Source: Cheilinus undulatus
Lineage: Eukaryota; Chordata; Actinopteri; Labriformes; Labridae
Length of the DNA: 64,000 nt
Assembly (NCBI RefSeq): GCF_018320785.1
Contig: NC_054873.1
Span: 20,984,196-21,048,195 of the forward strand
Reading direction: 5' to 3'
Part shown: in pieces, positions 36,571 to 47,552 of the stretch
Layout of the letters: every line of letters begins with the position of its first letter
How positions within the stretch are numbered: the first letter of the stretch is position 1
Made by a program: the position numbers and the translations under genes
The notes under the pieces: generated by a model
What the model saw: the letters and a program-made list of their open reading frames with translations, nothing else
What the model was told of the DNA's origin: nothing
The model's database searches: none

Positions 36571-39500
36571 ATGCGTATCGAAAAGTGTTATTTCTGCTCG
36601 GGACCAGTGTACCCCGGTCATGGAGTTATGTTTGTACGGAACGACTGTAAGGTAAGGCACTGTCTTTCTGCCTGGATAACCCTGTTGCTTCAACAGAAGC
36701 TCGTGGCTGTCAGTGTTGGCCACGAGCTGACTGGCTAATGTTAGCTCGCTAACGTAACGTGCTGTACGGGGCCTCACGTGGAACGAAGGAGTCAGCCAAA
36801 ATGACGTTTTTACCTAATGTATTGTAAGTGGAAATCACAACAGGTACCTCAAATTTAAAATTAGACATTCCCGAGGTGTTGATTCAAGGCCATCTCCGTT
36901 AATGATCAAACAGACGACAACACGAACGTTCAATTAATGTGCATAAGTGTAAGTTTACGGGGTGACTGCGCCCCCTAACGAAATTATGTTTCCCTTTAAT
37001 TTATGCTGTTTGTATCATAATGAGCAAAGTGTTTTTGTAAACTTCCATTAACCCCTGGTCAATAATTTAAGTTTAGTTATAGAATAGTATAAATACTTAC
37101 TTTTTGAATGAGAAATAATAATGGAATAATATTTTTAGGCCTTTGTGTTTGCACAAACTATATAAGCAAATAAAATACAATAGTGTTGCCATGCGGGATG
37201 CAAAAGGTGCTTATATAATCACATTACTTAACTATGGAACTGACCAGATGAGTTGATTATAATGAAGAAGACCGATTTTTACACTGTTTACATGAATTGA
37301 TGTGTATGGACGGAGGTAGGGTATTTATTTACACGAGTTGAGTTAAATATACGGTCACAGAAGGTGTTTGTTCAGTGTTTGTTTTTCCCTGACACTCTGC
37401 GACTGTTCGCATCTGTGACAGTCTGTAAATAATAATAATTAGTAAGATGACCTATTATGGTTAATTTTATTCTATATGTATTTTCAAAATCTTTTGTAAA
37501 AACACCTTTTTGCAACAATAACCAAAAGTTTTTTTTAAATTTGTATAACAAACCCCTAATGTTAAAGATTGGTAATTTAAGTATTTATCAGCTGAGGCAT
37601 TGTAGAGTTATAAAAAGATGCCATTTCTCTCTTAGCTCTATCTAGTGGAGAGAATATGTAATGGCACCCTTGGTTCAAGTCATGTTTGTCATGTGTTAAT
37701 TATATTAAACATGCTGAGACTCAATATGAAACATTTCAGTAGAGTGGTGTATTGCTATGAATGCATGATATCAAAACTTCTTAAATTCTGTGAACTTATC
37801 TTCCAGTTGTTAATTTTGAACTAAGCCTTAATTTTTCGACGTGTCTGTTTTTCATAATTGTAGTCATTCAGATTCTGCAGATCAAAATGCCACAAAAACT
37901 TCAAAAAGAAGCGCAACCCAAGAAAAACCAGATGGACCAAAGCATTCAGAAAGGCATCAGGAAAGGAGTTGACAGTGGTGAGTTGGTTATCTGTAGATCA
38001 TTGTCTGTGCCATTCATTTATATCACAAAGTGTTAAGATAAAGAAATGTATCATCAATTCTTACAGGATAATGCTCTAGAGTTTGAGAAACGCCGAAATA
38101 TCCCCATCAAATATAACAGACAGCTCTGGGACAAGACGGGTAATGTATACATGTTAATGTCTGAAATATACCACTGTGAAATTCTTTTGCCATTTAGTTT
38201 TGAATTTAAGTACAATGTGTAACTCTTGATTTCTACAGTGGAAGCAATGAAGAAGGTGGAAGAAATCAAACAGAGACGACAGGCCAGATTTATCTTAAAC
38301 AGGTGAGCAAATAATTTTATCTTTCTTTCATGTAATTCTTTTACAATAATGTATATTAAAATTAAAGTTTTTTTCTTGGTTATTTTAGGATGTGGGAAAT
38401 ATTTTGGCCTCACCATTTCTGCCCTTGTCTCACTTCTGTAGGTTAAAGAAGGGCAAACAGTTGGAGAAGGAAGAGGCCATCAGCGAAGTCAAGAAAAATA
38501 TTCACCTTATCAAAGCACCACATGCAGGCAAGTCACCAAATAATAAATCAGAGTCCTTTAATCTAACTTTGCATAGCAGATGGACTTGCCAGAGTCCATC
38601 TCTGTAATCAGGCAAATCCATCTTGAAAAGCTGCAGTCTACAATGTTTGTGCTAAACTTAATGCTGTTCAGTCCCGTAAGCATCATTTGAGCAGAACGAG
38701 GCAGTAGCTAGTGGGGTTTGGTTGTACTCGAAGCTATTTGCAATGGCTGCCTCCAGTGTGATGATTAGTTCGGATATAGCCCTAGTACAACGTAAATTTT
38801 AAAAACAACATATAGCACAAATTTTTTAAACAACACTAAAAGCCTTTCATGATGAGAAATATGTTTTTGCTCTTCTGCCAACCTGCTTCAGCATGAGTTA
38901 GTAAGAGTTATGGGGAAAAGGGTAGATTGTTATGTGAGGGGTTGTGTACATAGGCTGCTAGTGGAGTGACTCAGACTTAGTCGCAGCAGCGGTTTCTGCC
39001 AAAGTTGGACAACTTTTCTTTATTAAAACAAGGGCAGAGAGCAATAGTGAAAGCCTTTTTATGATGGATAGTATGTTTTTGCTCCTCTCCTGGTCTGCTC
39101 TGGCATGGGTTTGCGATTATTACAGGTGGGGTCTGCCGGTGTATCCAATGGATGCTGCTCCAGTAGCTATTCTCTTGGATGAAGCTGTAGGAAAGCAACA
39201 GTGTAATCGTAACTAGACCACATTCCTTTTTAAAACAAGAGCAAAGAGCCACACCAAAAGCTTGTCTTGGCAGAGAAGACATTTTTGCACATCTCCCTAC
39301 CTGCCTTGGCATCAATTTTAATTACAGAGAACCTCCGCCACCAACAATCTACAGCAGCGGTAGCATGTCATCATAAGAGAAGCGCATGCCATATGTACAA
39401 CATCATTAGACTTGTTGTTTTGATTGGCCCGTCATGAACGTGACACCTTCCAAGACTCGTGAAAAGTCCTGGCTTTCTATGGTAGCTTTCCGAGATGAAT

Positions 39501-40358
39501 GTGAAATATATCTATGCAGTGGATGTTTGAAATAGTCTATCTGGCGCGTCAGGTTATCTTAAATCATGTATGATGAAATATAATTGTCAGCATAGTTTTA
39601 AGTGAATGTACAATGCTCATGTTTGTAAAAATGGCAGAAAACAACAGCTCATGCATTGGACAGCAACACAAAATAGAGATCAGTATACTGATGAATTGTA
39701 CCACATCCCCAAACATGATGAGGAAGTAAAATCAGTTCTCTCTTTTCTCCAGTGCATTTAGGCATGGTATTCTTTAGAAAGTTTGGTTAAAGTTAAGAGT
39801 GGTTGTTGAAGCTACTGTTACCTTCCTACCTGCTGGAAGCAGTCTGGTCATGGTCCTCTAACCATCAACAAGGCAACAAGGCCATCTGCCATCAAGAAGG
39901 CATTTTGTTCCAGAGATCTGCTGCTCACTGGGTGTTTTTCTCTTTCAGACAATTCTCTCAAAACTCTAGAGATAGTTGTGCATGGAAATCCCGCTTGATC
40001 AGTAGCTTCTGTAATATTCAGACATCATGTCTGTCACCAGCAACCATGCAGCAAGCCACTTAAATCAACTTGCTTTCCCATTGTGATGCTCTTCAGTAGT
40101 ATCTTGACCATGTCTACATGCCTGCATGCATTTGCTGCACTTGGCTGATTAGATATTTGTGTTAATGAACAGTTGATAAGTTTTACCTTGTTAAGTGATC
40201 AGTGTGTGTACTTTACTGCCCAATGAATACCCTTCCTTGTGGTCACCAATTTAATCCTTGTCTTTTTTTTTTGTTTTACAGGAAAGGCAAAACAAATGGA
40301 AGACAAAATGGTGCAGAAGCTACAAGAGGATGTGGACATGGGGGATGAAGATAACTGA
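36571..40358 (+). CDS. rsl24d1: RSL24D1 (ribosomal L24 domain containing 1), 60S pre-ribosome assembly factor
   Basis: Six exons: 36571-36651, 37864-37977, 38067-38139, 38239-38302, 38442-38527, 40282-40358. The total is 164 residues plus stop; human RSL24D1 is 163. The N-terminus [18 protein letters not shown] with CxxC, and a second Cys pair in [12 protein letters not shown], form the L24e-type zinc-binding fold. A basic stretch ([18 protein letters not shown]) follows. The C-terminus ([16 protein letters not shown]) matches the family. Known role: the eukaryotic counterpart of yeast Rlp24, which holds the eL24 site on pre-60S particles in the nucleolus and is exchanged in the cytoplasm. 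All introns are GT-AG except intron 5 (38528-40281), which has a GC donor. Exon 5 must end at 38527 to keep the frame of the conserved tail. Confidence 0.97.
38528..38533 (+). other. rsl24d1: GC splice donor (GC-AG intron 5 of rsl24d1)
   Basis: The junction reads CATGCAG|GCAAGT. Only this cut joins exon 5 in phase 1 to the exon at 40282 (GGA AAG GCA AAA CAA ATG) and preserves the conserved C-terminus. The nearest GT (38532) would shift the frame. The surrounding match to the donor consensus (CAG|GCAAGT) is otherwise perfect, as is usual for functional GC donors. Confidence 0.9.
38800..39320. repeat. degenerate tandem repeat, about 210-bp unit, three copies (rsl24d1 intron 5)
   Basis: Three similar segments at about 38825-38900, 39020-39115 and 39228-39315 share AAAACAAG.GCA.AGAGC, AAAGC.T.T..TGG or GATG, TTTTTGC.C.TCTCC and CTG.CT.GGCAT blocks. 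Spacing is roughly 200-210 bases. The intervening parts are also loosely alike. It could be an old tandem array or the inside of a decayed element. Confidence 0.55.
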
Positions 40359-41254
40359 TCTTATAGCAAAGGAGCTTTCTATGCTAAACTTGTCAATAAG
40401 TTTATTTGTTCCAAAATTTGGAACTGTTCCAAAATTAAATTTCCAAATTGATTAGTGACATACTAATGAACTTGGTTTTGAATGGCTGAAAGCATTCATC
40501 AGACAAAGATCTGCCATAACCACATAGATCCCAGAAGGTTTTGGGAGTTGGAGCTGTAGTTTTTCATCCATTTGCAAAGTACGTTAAGGACTGAATGCAG
40601 AAAACTAATAAAAATTGAAACCTTCAACTTGTCTAAAGCACCTTTATTGTATTTTTTGGACATAAACACCATAATAACCATAACTGAGTACAAATGAATA
40701 ACTATATTAGAAGACTGAGAAAACTGAAGACAAGACAACTTTGATCAATCATGTTTGGTCATGTGATTAAAGTTGAATTGGGATTTCTATTGCGTTACAG
40801 TTAAAATAAAGAGGAGAATATTGGCTGCACTTTATGAGACTACACAAAAAAATACATTTTTATATTGGGAATGATGTGTGCACCTCAGTGTGAAATATAC
40901 AGTAATTTTTGTTCAAAGTAAACAAATATATGGTTCATTTAATGAAATGCTTGTATTAAATTAACTTTACATTTAACTGACCTGACAGTTTCTGAGGCCT
41001 CTTGAGAGATGTGTAACTTGCTCAGAAGGTGATGGATAATTAGAATAAAACATTGTAAGGTATTGAGGAAACGTACAAAAGCAGCCCAGAAAAATTCACC
41101 TTTGAAGTCTCAAAATAGGACAGTACTGCAGGATGTACAGCAAAATAACTTTGTTGGTCAACTGCAAGGAACTGCTTTCATCCACTAAATGTTTTAAAAA
41201 GTCTTTTTGATTATATATGATCTGTGACAGCAGGTGGGCCAACTCAAACTTTGC
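40359..41254 (+). other. rsl24d1: rsl24d1 3' UTR and spacer
   Basis: AATAAA at 40608-40613 lies about 250 bases after the stop codon and is a good polyadenylation signal for a short 3' UTR. Beyond it is AT-rich spacer without genes. Confidence 0.6.
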
Positions 41255-41261
41255 CATATCA

Positions 41262-42165
41262 GCAGGCCTGCCCACAAAGTTGGCTGTGCCCCTGATATAC
41301 CCAGCAAATGGGCCCTCACCAGATGAGATTTGATGACATCAATTCATGTGTGTTGGATCAGTAGCAATAGTACTACTTTTCTGGCTAAAAGTTTCTTCAC
41401 TTACACTGAAAAGTGTGTCAAGCTTTCATTGGATTCTAATATTTAACTTATTCATCTGACTTTTTAGACCCCTTTTCATCACTGTTTCTGCCCCACTTTT
41501 GCCACTTGCCACTTTTAACAATTTTTGGCACTTTTTGACCCATTTTCACAATCTCCCCCACTCGTGTTTGCCCGTGTTTGCCACTGTTATCCCATTTTAT
41601 CTCTTAAACTCATTTTTGCCTATTTTTGGCCAATTTTAACTCATTTTAGCCACTTTGTAACCATTTTGCACCATTTTTCCCTGGGCCATTTTGCCCCTTT
41701 TTGCCTTGCTTGGCCAATTTTTGCTGCTATCCCATTTTTGTCTCTATAGACTGATTTTTGCGACATGAAACCCATTTTCAAAACTTTTTAAGTGCATTTT
41801 GCCATTTTTCCTGACTGTTTTGCCTTTCTTAGCCCATTTCTGCTGCTGCTGTCCCCCTTTTGTATCTTTATAATCCACTCTCAGCACTCAGACATTTTTT
41901 CCCACCTGTAACCCTTCTTTTGTTTTTGCAAATTTGTAGCTTTTTTCCTCTTTTTGCAATAAATATATATATATTCTCTGGTATCCTGATATTTGTGCAC
42001 ATCATGCTTAGCTGATGTTTGATATTGCTTTCCACATTGTTCTGTTCAATGTGCCCATTCACATGGTTAATATTACCAAAAAATTGGACGGTGTTTTTGC
42101 TTACCTCAAGGGTTCTCCATTTTGCTTGGCCTCAGAAAGTTCTCCCCTTTAACACCACAGCCCTG
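41262..42165. mobile_element. hAT-like repeat family A, copy 2 (no Tc1 insertion)
   Basis: Bounded by CATATCA direct repeats (41255-41261 and 42166-42172). The left end is GCAGGCCTGCCCACAAAG and the reverse complement of the right end is CAGGGCTGTGGTG, both of the CAGG(C/G)CTG type. It is the reverse complement of family A sequence at 13665-17384, including the internal T/C-rich array (about 41460-41960) and the ATATTTGTGCACATCATGC block. It lacks the Tc1 sequences found in copy 1. Open frames such as 41525-41749 are products of the array. Confidence 0.75.
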
Positions 42166-42172
42166 CATATCA

Positions 42173-42836
42173 TAGATGTGATTAAGATGAAATGTTCATT
42201 TTATAGAACAGTCCCTTTAAATGGGATAACAAAAATTAGAATACTTAAAATATTAACCCTGTCCCAAAAGAACTGTTATTAACATAATGATTGTTTTAAT
42301 AGTAGCCTTCTATTTGCCCCATGTAAGACGGTATTCATCCAGCAATCACATTTTACTCAGAAAATATCCTGCCATTTCAGAAAGTTACACTCTTATTAGT
42401 CTTGAAATGATATTGGAATAACGTCCTACTTACATTGTGTTTTAATGTTGTATATTTTAACCAGCCAAAATGATCATTTATTAAAAGATATGGTTTAAAA
42501 GTACACTCTGTATCTTTGTCAAAATAATTTAACAATATTATTCAACCCCAAGAATAATAATCTATTAAAATATATGATCAAATGTGTGGTATAAAAGTAC
42601 GGTCACAGCAATTAGGCGGGTGCTGGAGACACGCTCTTATGGGATGATCATGGGTGATGATCTGAAGTCTCGCTCCCACCTGCCTCTCTGACATCGATTC
42701 ACCGGCCTGTTGCTGGACAGGCTCCTACCCTCGCCCGCCTAGTAGCTGCCATCAGTACCACCTCTCATCTTCCACTGGAGGTCTTTGGACAAAAACAACT
42801 TTAGTTTTGCAAACAGAGCGGGGATTTTATAAAGCT
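42173..42836 (+). promoter_or_regulatory. arpp19: arpp19 upstream region
   Basis: AT-rich spacer up to about 42600, then a GC- and CpG-richer stretch (about 42600-42780) before the ATG, consistent with a promoter and 5' UTR. No core element can be assigned with certainty. Confidence 0.35.
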
Positions 42837-43707
42837 ATGTCTGAGGAGGTCGAAGGAACGAGAACTTCTGAAGATCAGCAGGTAAAAAAATCACCGACGA
42901 ACTGAAATGTGTTCTTGTTAGCATCTGTTGCTAGCTCGTCGACTGTGGGAAATTAGCTGACGGTTAGCGGAGAGCTAGTTAGCAAGTAGCAACCATGAGC
43001 TAATCAGCAATTGTAACACAAAAAGAAGCGTTTGTAAGCAAATAAAAACCTTTCGGGTTTAAAGCCAGTGAATGACTCGCCATATTCCTGTTGTATTTAC
43101 TTGACAGCTTTGCAAACATTGGTTGATGCAGCATCTAAGTATGCCAATCAGAAGGATAAATGCTAGGCAAATGCCAGTTCGTGTGTTACTCATGACGGCG
43201 CTGCTGGTTATGAAATAAAACTGTTTTCCAATGTGGAACGACATTTTGGCTGCGTGTAAGTTTTTCCACATTAAATGGATTTAGTGTTTTTATTGCACTC
43301 TTTGAACTCTGTGGTCTGTCAACAGGAAATGGAGGACAAAGTAATCAGTCCAGAGAAAGCAGAGGAAGCCAAGCTAAAGGCGAGGTATCCTAACCTTGGA
43401 GCCAAGCCTGGAGGCTCAGACCTCCTCAGAAAAAGACTTCAGAAAGGGGTGTGTAGCATGCATAACCTTGGCTAGCTATCTGTTTACACAGGATCATTGT
43501 AACAGGATGCTAAGTCTGTTTTTTCTATCTTTACAGCAAAAATATTTTGACTCTGGTGACTACAACATGGCCAAGGCAAAAATGAAAAATAAACAGTTGC
43601 CATCAGCGCCCACAGAGAAGACTGAGATCACAGGAGGGCATATCCCAACACCTCAGGACCTGCCTCAAAGAAAAACTTCTATTGTGGCCAGCAAACTGGC
43701 TGGTTGA
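42837..43707 (+). CDS. arpp19: ARPP-19, cAMP-regulated phosphoprotein and PP2A-B55 inhibitor
   Basis: Three exons, 42837-42881, 43326-43448 and 43537-43707, give 112 residues, the same as human ARPP19. The endosulfine-family core is clear: [14 protein letters not shown] (the FDSGDY motif whose Ser is phosphorylated by Greatwall/MASTL) and a C-terminal [12 protein letters not shown] carrying the protein kinase A site. Known role: once phosphorylated by Greatwall the protein binds and blocks PP2A-B55, allowing mitotic entry and oocyte maturation; the PKA site tunes this. The paralogue ENSA is similar, but the MSEEVEG start, the length and the syntenic place beside myosin V favour arpp19. Introns are GT-AG. 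All key residues are present. Confidence 0.97.
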
Positions 43708-44640
43708 TGATTTTGTGTTTACGGTTTTCCTACCATTCCACCTTCCACTTCACATTCACCTGCTGTTTTAGTTTTTGTTTCTAATTCACTTTTGTATGAT
43801 TTCTCTAAGAACAAGTTATGTATTAAGCCAGATTCCTGAGAAGTAATTGCAACTTTCAGGCACCGAGCTGCCACTGAGTACAGTCCAACAAAGAACATGC
43901 TGCAAACATTTCTCAGGATCTAAAATAAGTCAAAATACTGATAACTTCCTGACCAGTATAATACAGTTGTTAAGATTATGCCCTTTTGTGCATTCCTATT
44001 TTCACAGAAGACTTTGACCTTTAAGAATAAATGCCTCTATGTAAATTGAGGGGGGGGGCTGACCAATTACCAAATTACTTAACAGAGGCAGGAAATACTC
44101 ATTATGAATGACCATAGTCAAAGAAATTATGACCACAGTTTGCATTGATGTGTGTGAAGTAGAAGTGTAATTTAAAAATATGCCAGTTCAGTTAGACACT
44201 GTTTCGAGTATTCATCTGCTCAAATGGAGGCATGTCTGTTTAAAAAGTGAAGTAATCCTACATTGCTTTTGGTTTTCTGTCCTACAGTGTTTGTGTCCAT
44301 TCCTCTCTTTGTGGAGTTGTTTGATTCCGAAGGTTAGATCACAAACACTTTGTAGCACATTGTATTTTTATTCATTTTAGTGACACTGATTTGCAAAGAC
44401 TTGCTGCTGGTCTCCATTTCACCCAGACTTCTTAAAATGGCCTTAAAAGTAATGAACCATTGTTCCTCTTGAGCAATATTTGCTCCCTCAGTAAGAATCT
44501 TGGTTGTGAATTTTGCCTGGAAATGTCTGTCACTGTCTGACCGGAAAAAGATTTTATGAAAAGAAACTCCCTTGACATGTCTTGGGTGTGCATGTGCATT
44601 TACTGTGCAGTCACACTGTGCCATTTGTTTTGTAAATAAA
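43708..44640 (+). other. arpp19: arpp19 3' UTR with two polyadenylation signals
   Basis: AATAAA occurs at 44026-44031 and again at 44635-44640 (TGTAAATAAAATAG), allowing a short (about 0.3 kb) and a long (about 0.95 kb) 3' UTR. A G homopolymer (about 44050-44058) lies between them. No ORF of note. Confidence 0.6.
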
Positions 44641-44700
44641 ATAGTTTTGCATAATATCCTATGAGTAGAGTTTGTTCATTTTATGTGCATACATCATACA

Positions 44701-44919
44701 TACATCCAATCCATACCGGAAGTCCGTACTTCTAAGGTTAGGCCTAGGCATTAAAACCCAAGTGGTTAGGTTCAGGGTAAGGCAGTGGAGAAGGTGATAT
44801 ATTTGAGGTCCAGCACCAAGGGTTAGGCTTAGGTGTGAAAAAGACTGACAAATGCTGGCAGCTGAGTCCAACACGAAGAAGAAACTTCCGCTTGGGACTT
44901 CCGGCATGGATTGGATGTA
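44701..44919. mobile_element. 219-bp MITE with 25-bp inverted ends
   Basis: Left end TACATCCAATCCATACCGGA and reverse-complemented right end TACATCCAATCCATGCCGGA continue with AGTCC in both and differ at one base. The inside contains GGTTAGG..TTAGG motifs common in small fish MITEs. A terminal TA could be the duplicated target, suggesting Tc1/mariner mobilisation (inference). Confidence 0.8.
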
Positions 44920-46118
44920 CAGCGACGCCCATGTCGGCCATCTTGACTGCAGTTGGGTCCCTCCAACCTTTAAAGAGAGTGTGGGCTTTTATTTACCCAA
45001 ACAAAGGAAAACCAAGTTTACAAACCAACTCATAAGAACAAGGCCTATAAAAGAGGTCAACTTAATATAACTTTAAGTAAACAAGACAAAATTAAGGTGT
45101 GAACTAAAATAAACAGACCTAACACAATGAGACAAAGGGAGTTAATTTATAGGTTTGGCCAAACCAAATGAAACACAAGACGGGTAGACAAAATGGATGT
45201 TAATTAAATTAAATACAAAGCAAAACTAACTAAACCCAAATCCCCCCATGACATCATGGCTCTTGGTCTGCTCCAACAAGGTGGCTTCTGCAGAAAACTC
45301 CTCTGCCCTTGGCCACACCTTTTGCCTGAACCAGGAAGTTCCCTCCCCCACCATCCAGGTAACTATAAAGAAAAAACAAAGATTAGAACAAAAGAAATGT
45401 GTAATCTTACATTGCCCAAACTGTGCGTACTAAGTTTAAACAGTCTAAGACTAAACACATAAATAAACTAATACCATATCAAATTATGTGTCAATTATTT
45501 GTGGTAAAATGATCAAATCAAACTAATGTTTTGTGGTTTACTGCAAAATAACTAAATTTTTGTGAGGAATATAAGAGGTTAATGTGTGGGTTATATTACT
45601 CTTGTATGGCTTCGGCCATCACAATGAGAAAAAAGATTCAAAAAAAAAAAAAAAAAACCCCAAAGTAATCTATGTGTCTCTTAGATAAATGTAGCAGTCA
45701 TTAGTCTTCAACTTGTTTAATGTGGGGAAAAAACTGATTCAGCATGCATGGTGTTAATTAACAGATCTCACACCTATCCCATTACTGCAGTTTCAGGCTT
45801 GGGGAAAAACTACATGAACTGTATACATGAATAGTCTTGTTTAGGGCTAAGTGTTTGACTTCCAGGGCTTCGCCTAATATTTGGAGGGTCCAGGGGTATA
45901 CATCCCCTTTGTTTTTCACAAGCAATTTTAATACAGCAAATCTATACAACATGTTGGTATGATGATGCAGTTCTATCTTTGAAGAAGCATATTTAACAGG
46001 CAACATAGTTTATTTTAAATGCAGTGATTCTCAAAGTATGTATATCATTCTTAAACCATTATACACTATGAAGATCAATAATTCTCACTTCCACCTAAAA
46101 TGTGCAGAAGCTGATATT
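44920..46118. other. intergenic DNA, no gene seen
   Basis: Spacer between arpp19 and the SINE, A-rich in places with an A homopolymer at about 45638-45657. Short ORFs on both strands lack domains. CAGTGATTCTCAAAG at about 46022 resembles a hAT tip without a partner. Confidence 0.5.
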
Positions 46119-46131
46119 TCCTTTTTTTTAA

Positions 46132-46293
46132 GATTTATTTTTGTGCCTTTATTAGATAGAGGACAGTGGATAGAGTTGAAACCAGGGTCAAGAGTGGGGG
46201 AGAGACATGCGGTGAGGGGCCTCAGGCTGGATTCGAGCCTGGGCCGCCGGCGTACGTGGAGAGCGCCTTAAACCACTTGGCCACCTGCTCCCC
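46132..46293 (-). repeat. tRNA-derived SINE, full length
   Basis: Read on the minus strand it starts GGGAGCAGGTGGCCAAGTGG, containing a polymerase III A box (TGGCCAAGTGG). A B box follows (GGCTCGAATCC, about 46230-46240). This head resembles tRNA-Leu/Ser. The body is C/T-rich and the tail AATAAAGGCACAAAAATAAA. T-rich direct repeats (TCCTTTTTTTTAA at 46119-46131 and TCCTTTTTTAA at 46294-46304) look like the target-site duplication. Confidence 0.85.
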
Positions 46294-46612
46294 TCCTTTT
46301 TTAAAATTAACATAACATGGATAGGGTACAGTGAAAGTTTACAATTGGTGCTTTTCATTTAAAAATAACAACATAAAAGACATTTAGGTAAATTTCAAAA
46401 ATGCAGAAAATTAAATATTTAGGACAACGTTAAAAATATTCTAACTACACGTGTAGGCTCTTGGAAGTAAATTGATAAAGTCTGATTTTATTATGTTTGC
46501 CTACAAGAATGCTGTCCATTTGTATACTATAAATACATATTTTATTATTCATTAATCATGGCACTAAGCAGAAAAATACTTCTACTAGCCTAAAAGATTT
46601 GATGCTTTAGAG

Positions 46613-47544
46613 CAGGGGTGTCAAACTCAAGGCCCTGGGGCCAAATCCAGCCTACAAGATCTATCGAACAAATTTATCTGTTTTGCCCCTGAATTGGAAC
46701 AGAGCAAACGAGCCACAGGTGTGAATACACCCTAAGATCTATTTCTGTTATTACTGGCCCATCAGTATGCAGATTTCCTCAAGTATGAAAATATAAACTT
46801 ATCCTTGATGATTTAGGATATCCACGTTAAGTCATCAAATCTGAAAAAGTAAGGAGTAAACATTATTAGATAAAAAGTCAGGAATGTGGGAAAATAAATT
46901 GATTTGTGTTTTAATTTCCTATTTTCAATTTTTCATCTCACAATAAGGACTCAAACTTGGGATTTTGACTTTTTATTTCATACTTAGAGCATTTCAACTC
47001 ATAAGTTTGACTTCTTATATGATATTTTGAGCTTTTAGATTCATAGTTTAAAATTATTAAGTCATGTTCTGACCTTTTTAACTAATTATTTTGTATTTTA
47101 TCTCATATGTTCAACTCCTTGCTTTGACTTCATAATCCCATAGTTGGATCTTTTAGACTCACAATTTAAAAATTTGAATCATATTTTGACTTTTAATTTC
47201 ATGATAACAAATTCTATTTCATATTTTGACCTTTTAAGCTCATAATTTTGACTTTATTTCAAATATATATTTCCCCTAAACAACAATTTTTCAATTTTAA
47301 TTTCACGTTTTAACCTTTTTGAACTAATAAATTTACTTTTCTCAGATTTTGAGCTTTTAAATTTATATTTTTTCACTTTTTAAACCTCAGAATCATTTAT
47401 CATTAGTGCAAAGTTGTTTATCAAATTTTATTACTGGTGAAATGAGGTTGACAGTTTATGGTTAAAAATGTTAGCCTGTTAGGCCCTCAGATTAGACCTG
47501 AATCCAGAATCCAGCCCCTGCTGTGATTGAGTTTGACACCCCTG
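46613..47544. mobile_element. complete hAT-type MITE (932 bp)
   Basis: Ends CAGGGGTGTCAAACTCAAGG and reverse-complemented CAGGGGTGTCAAACTCAATC are identical over the first 18 bases. A perfect 8-bp duplication CTTTAGAG flanks it (46605-46612, 47545-47552) and fits the hAT target pattern. The interior (about 46960-47390) is a loose array of TTTTGAC/TTTTATTTCATA-like motifs. No transposase is encoded. Confidence 0.95.
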
Positions 47545-47552
47545 CTTTAGAG

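Noticed and set aside
38531-38533. GT at 38532 as the donor of rsl24d1 intron 5
   Set aside because: It would shift the frame of the last exon and destroy the conserved [11 protein letters not shown] tail.
41525-41749. 74-codon ORF rich in Phe, Leu and Pro
   Set aside because: Lies within the T/C-rich transposon array; composition only.
46230-46290. Genuine tRNA gene on the minus strand
   Set aside because: A and B boxes are present, but the sequence does not fold as a full tRNA from what I can see and continues into a SINE body and tail with flanking duplications.
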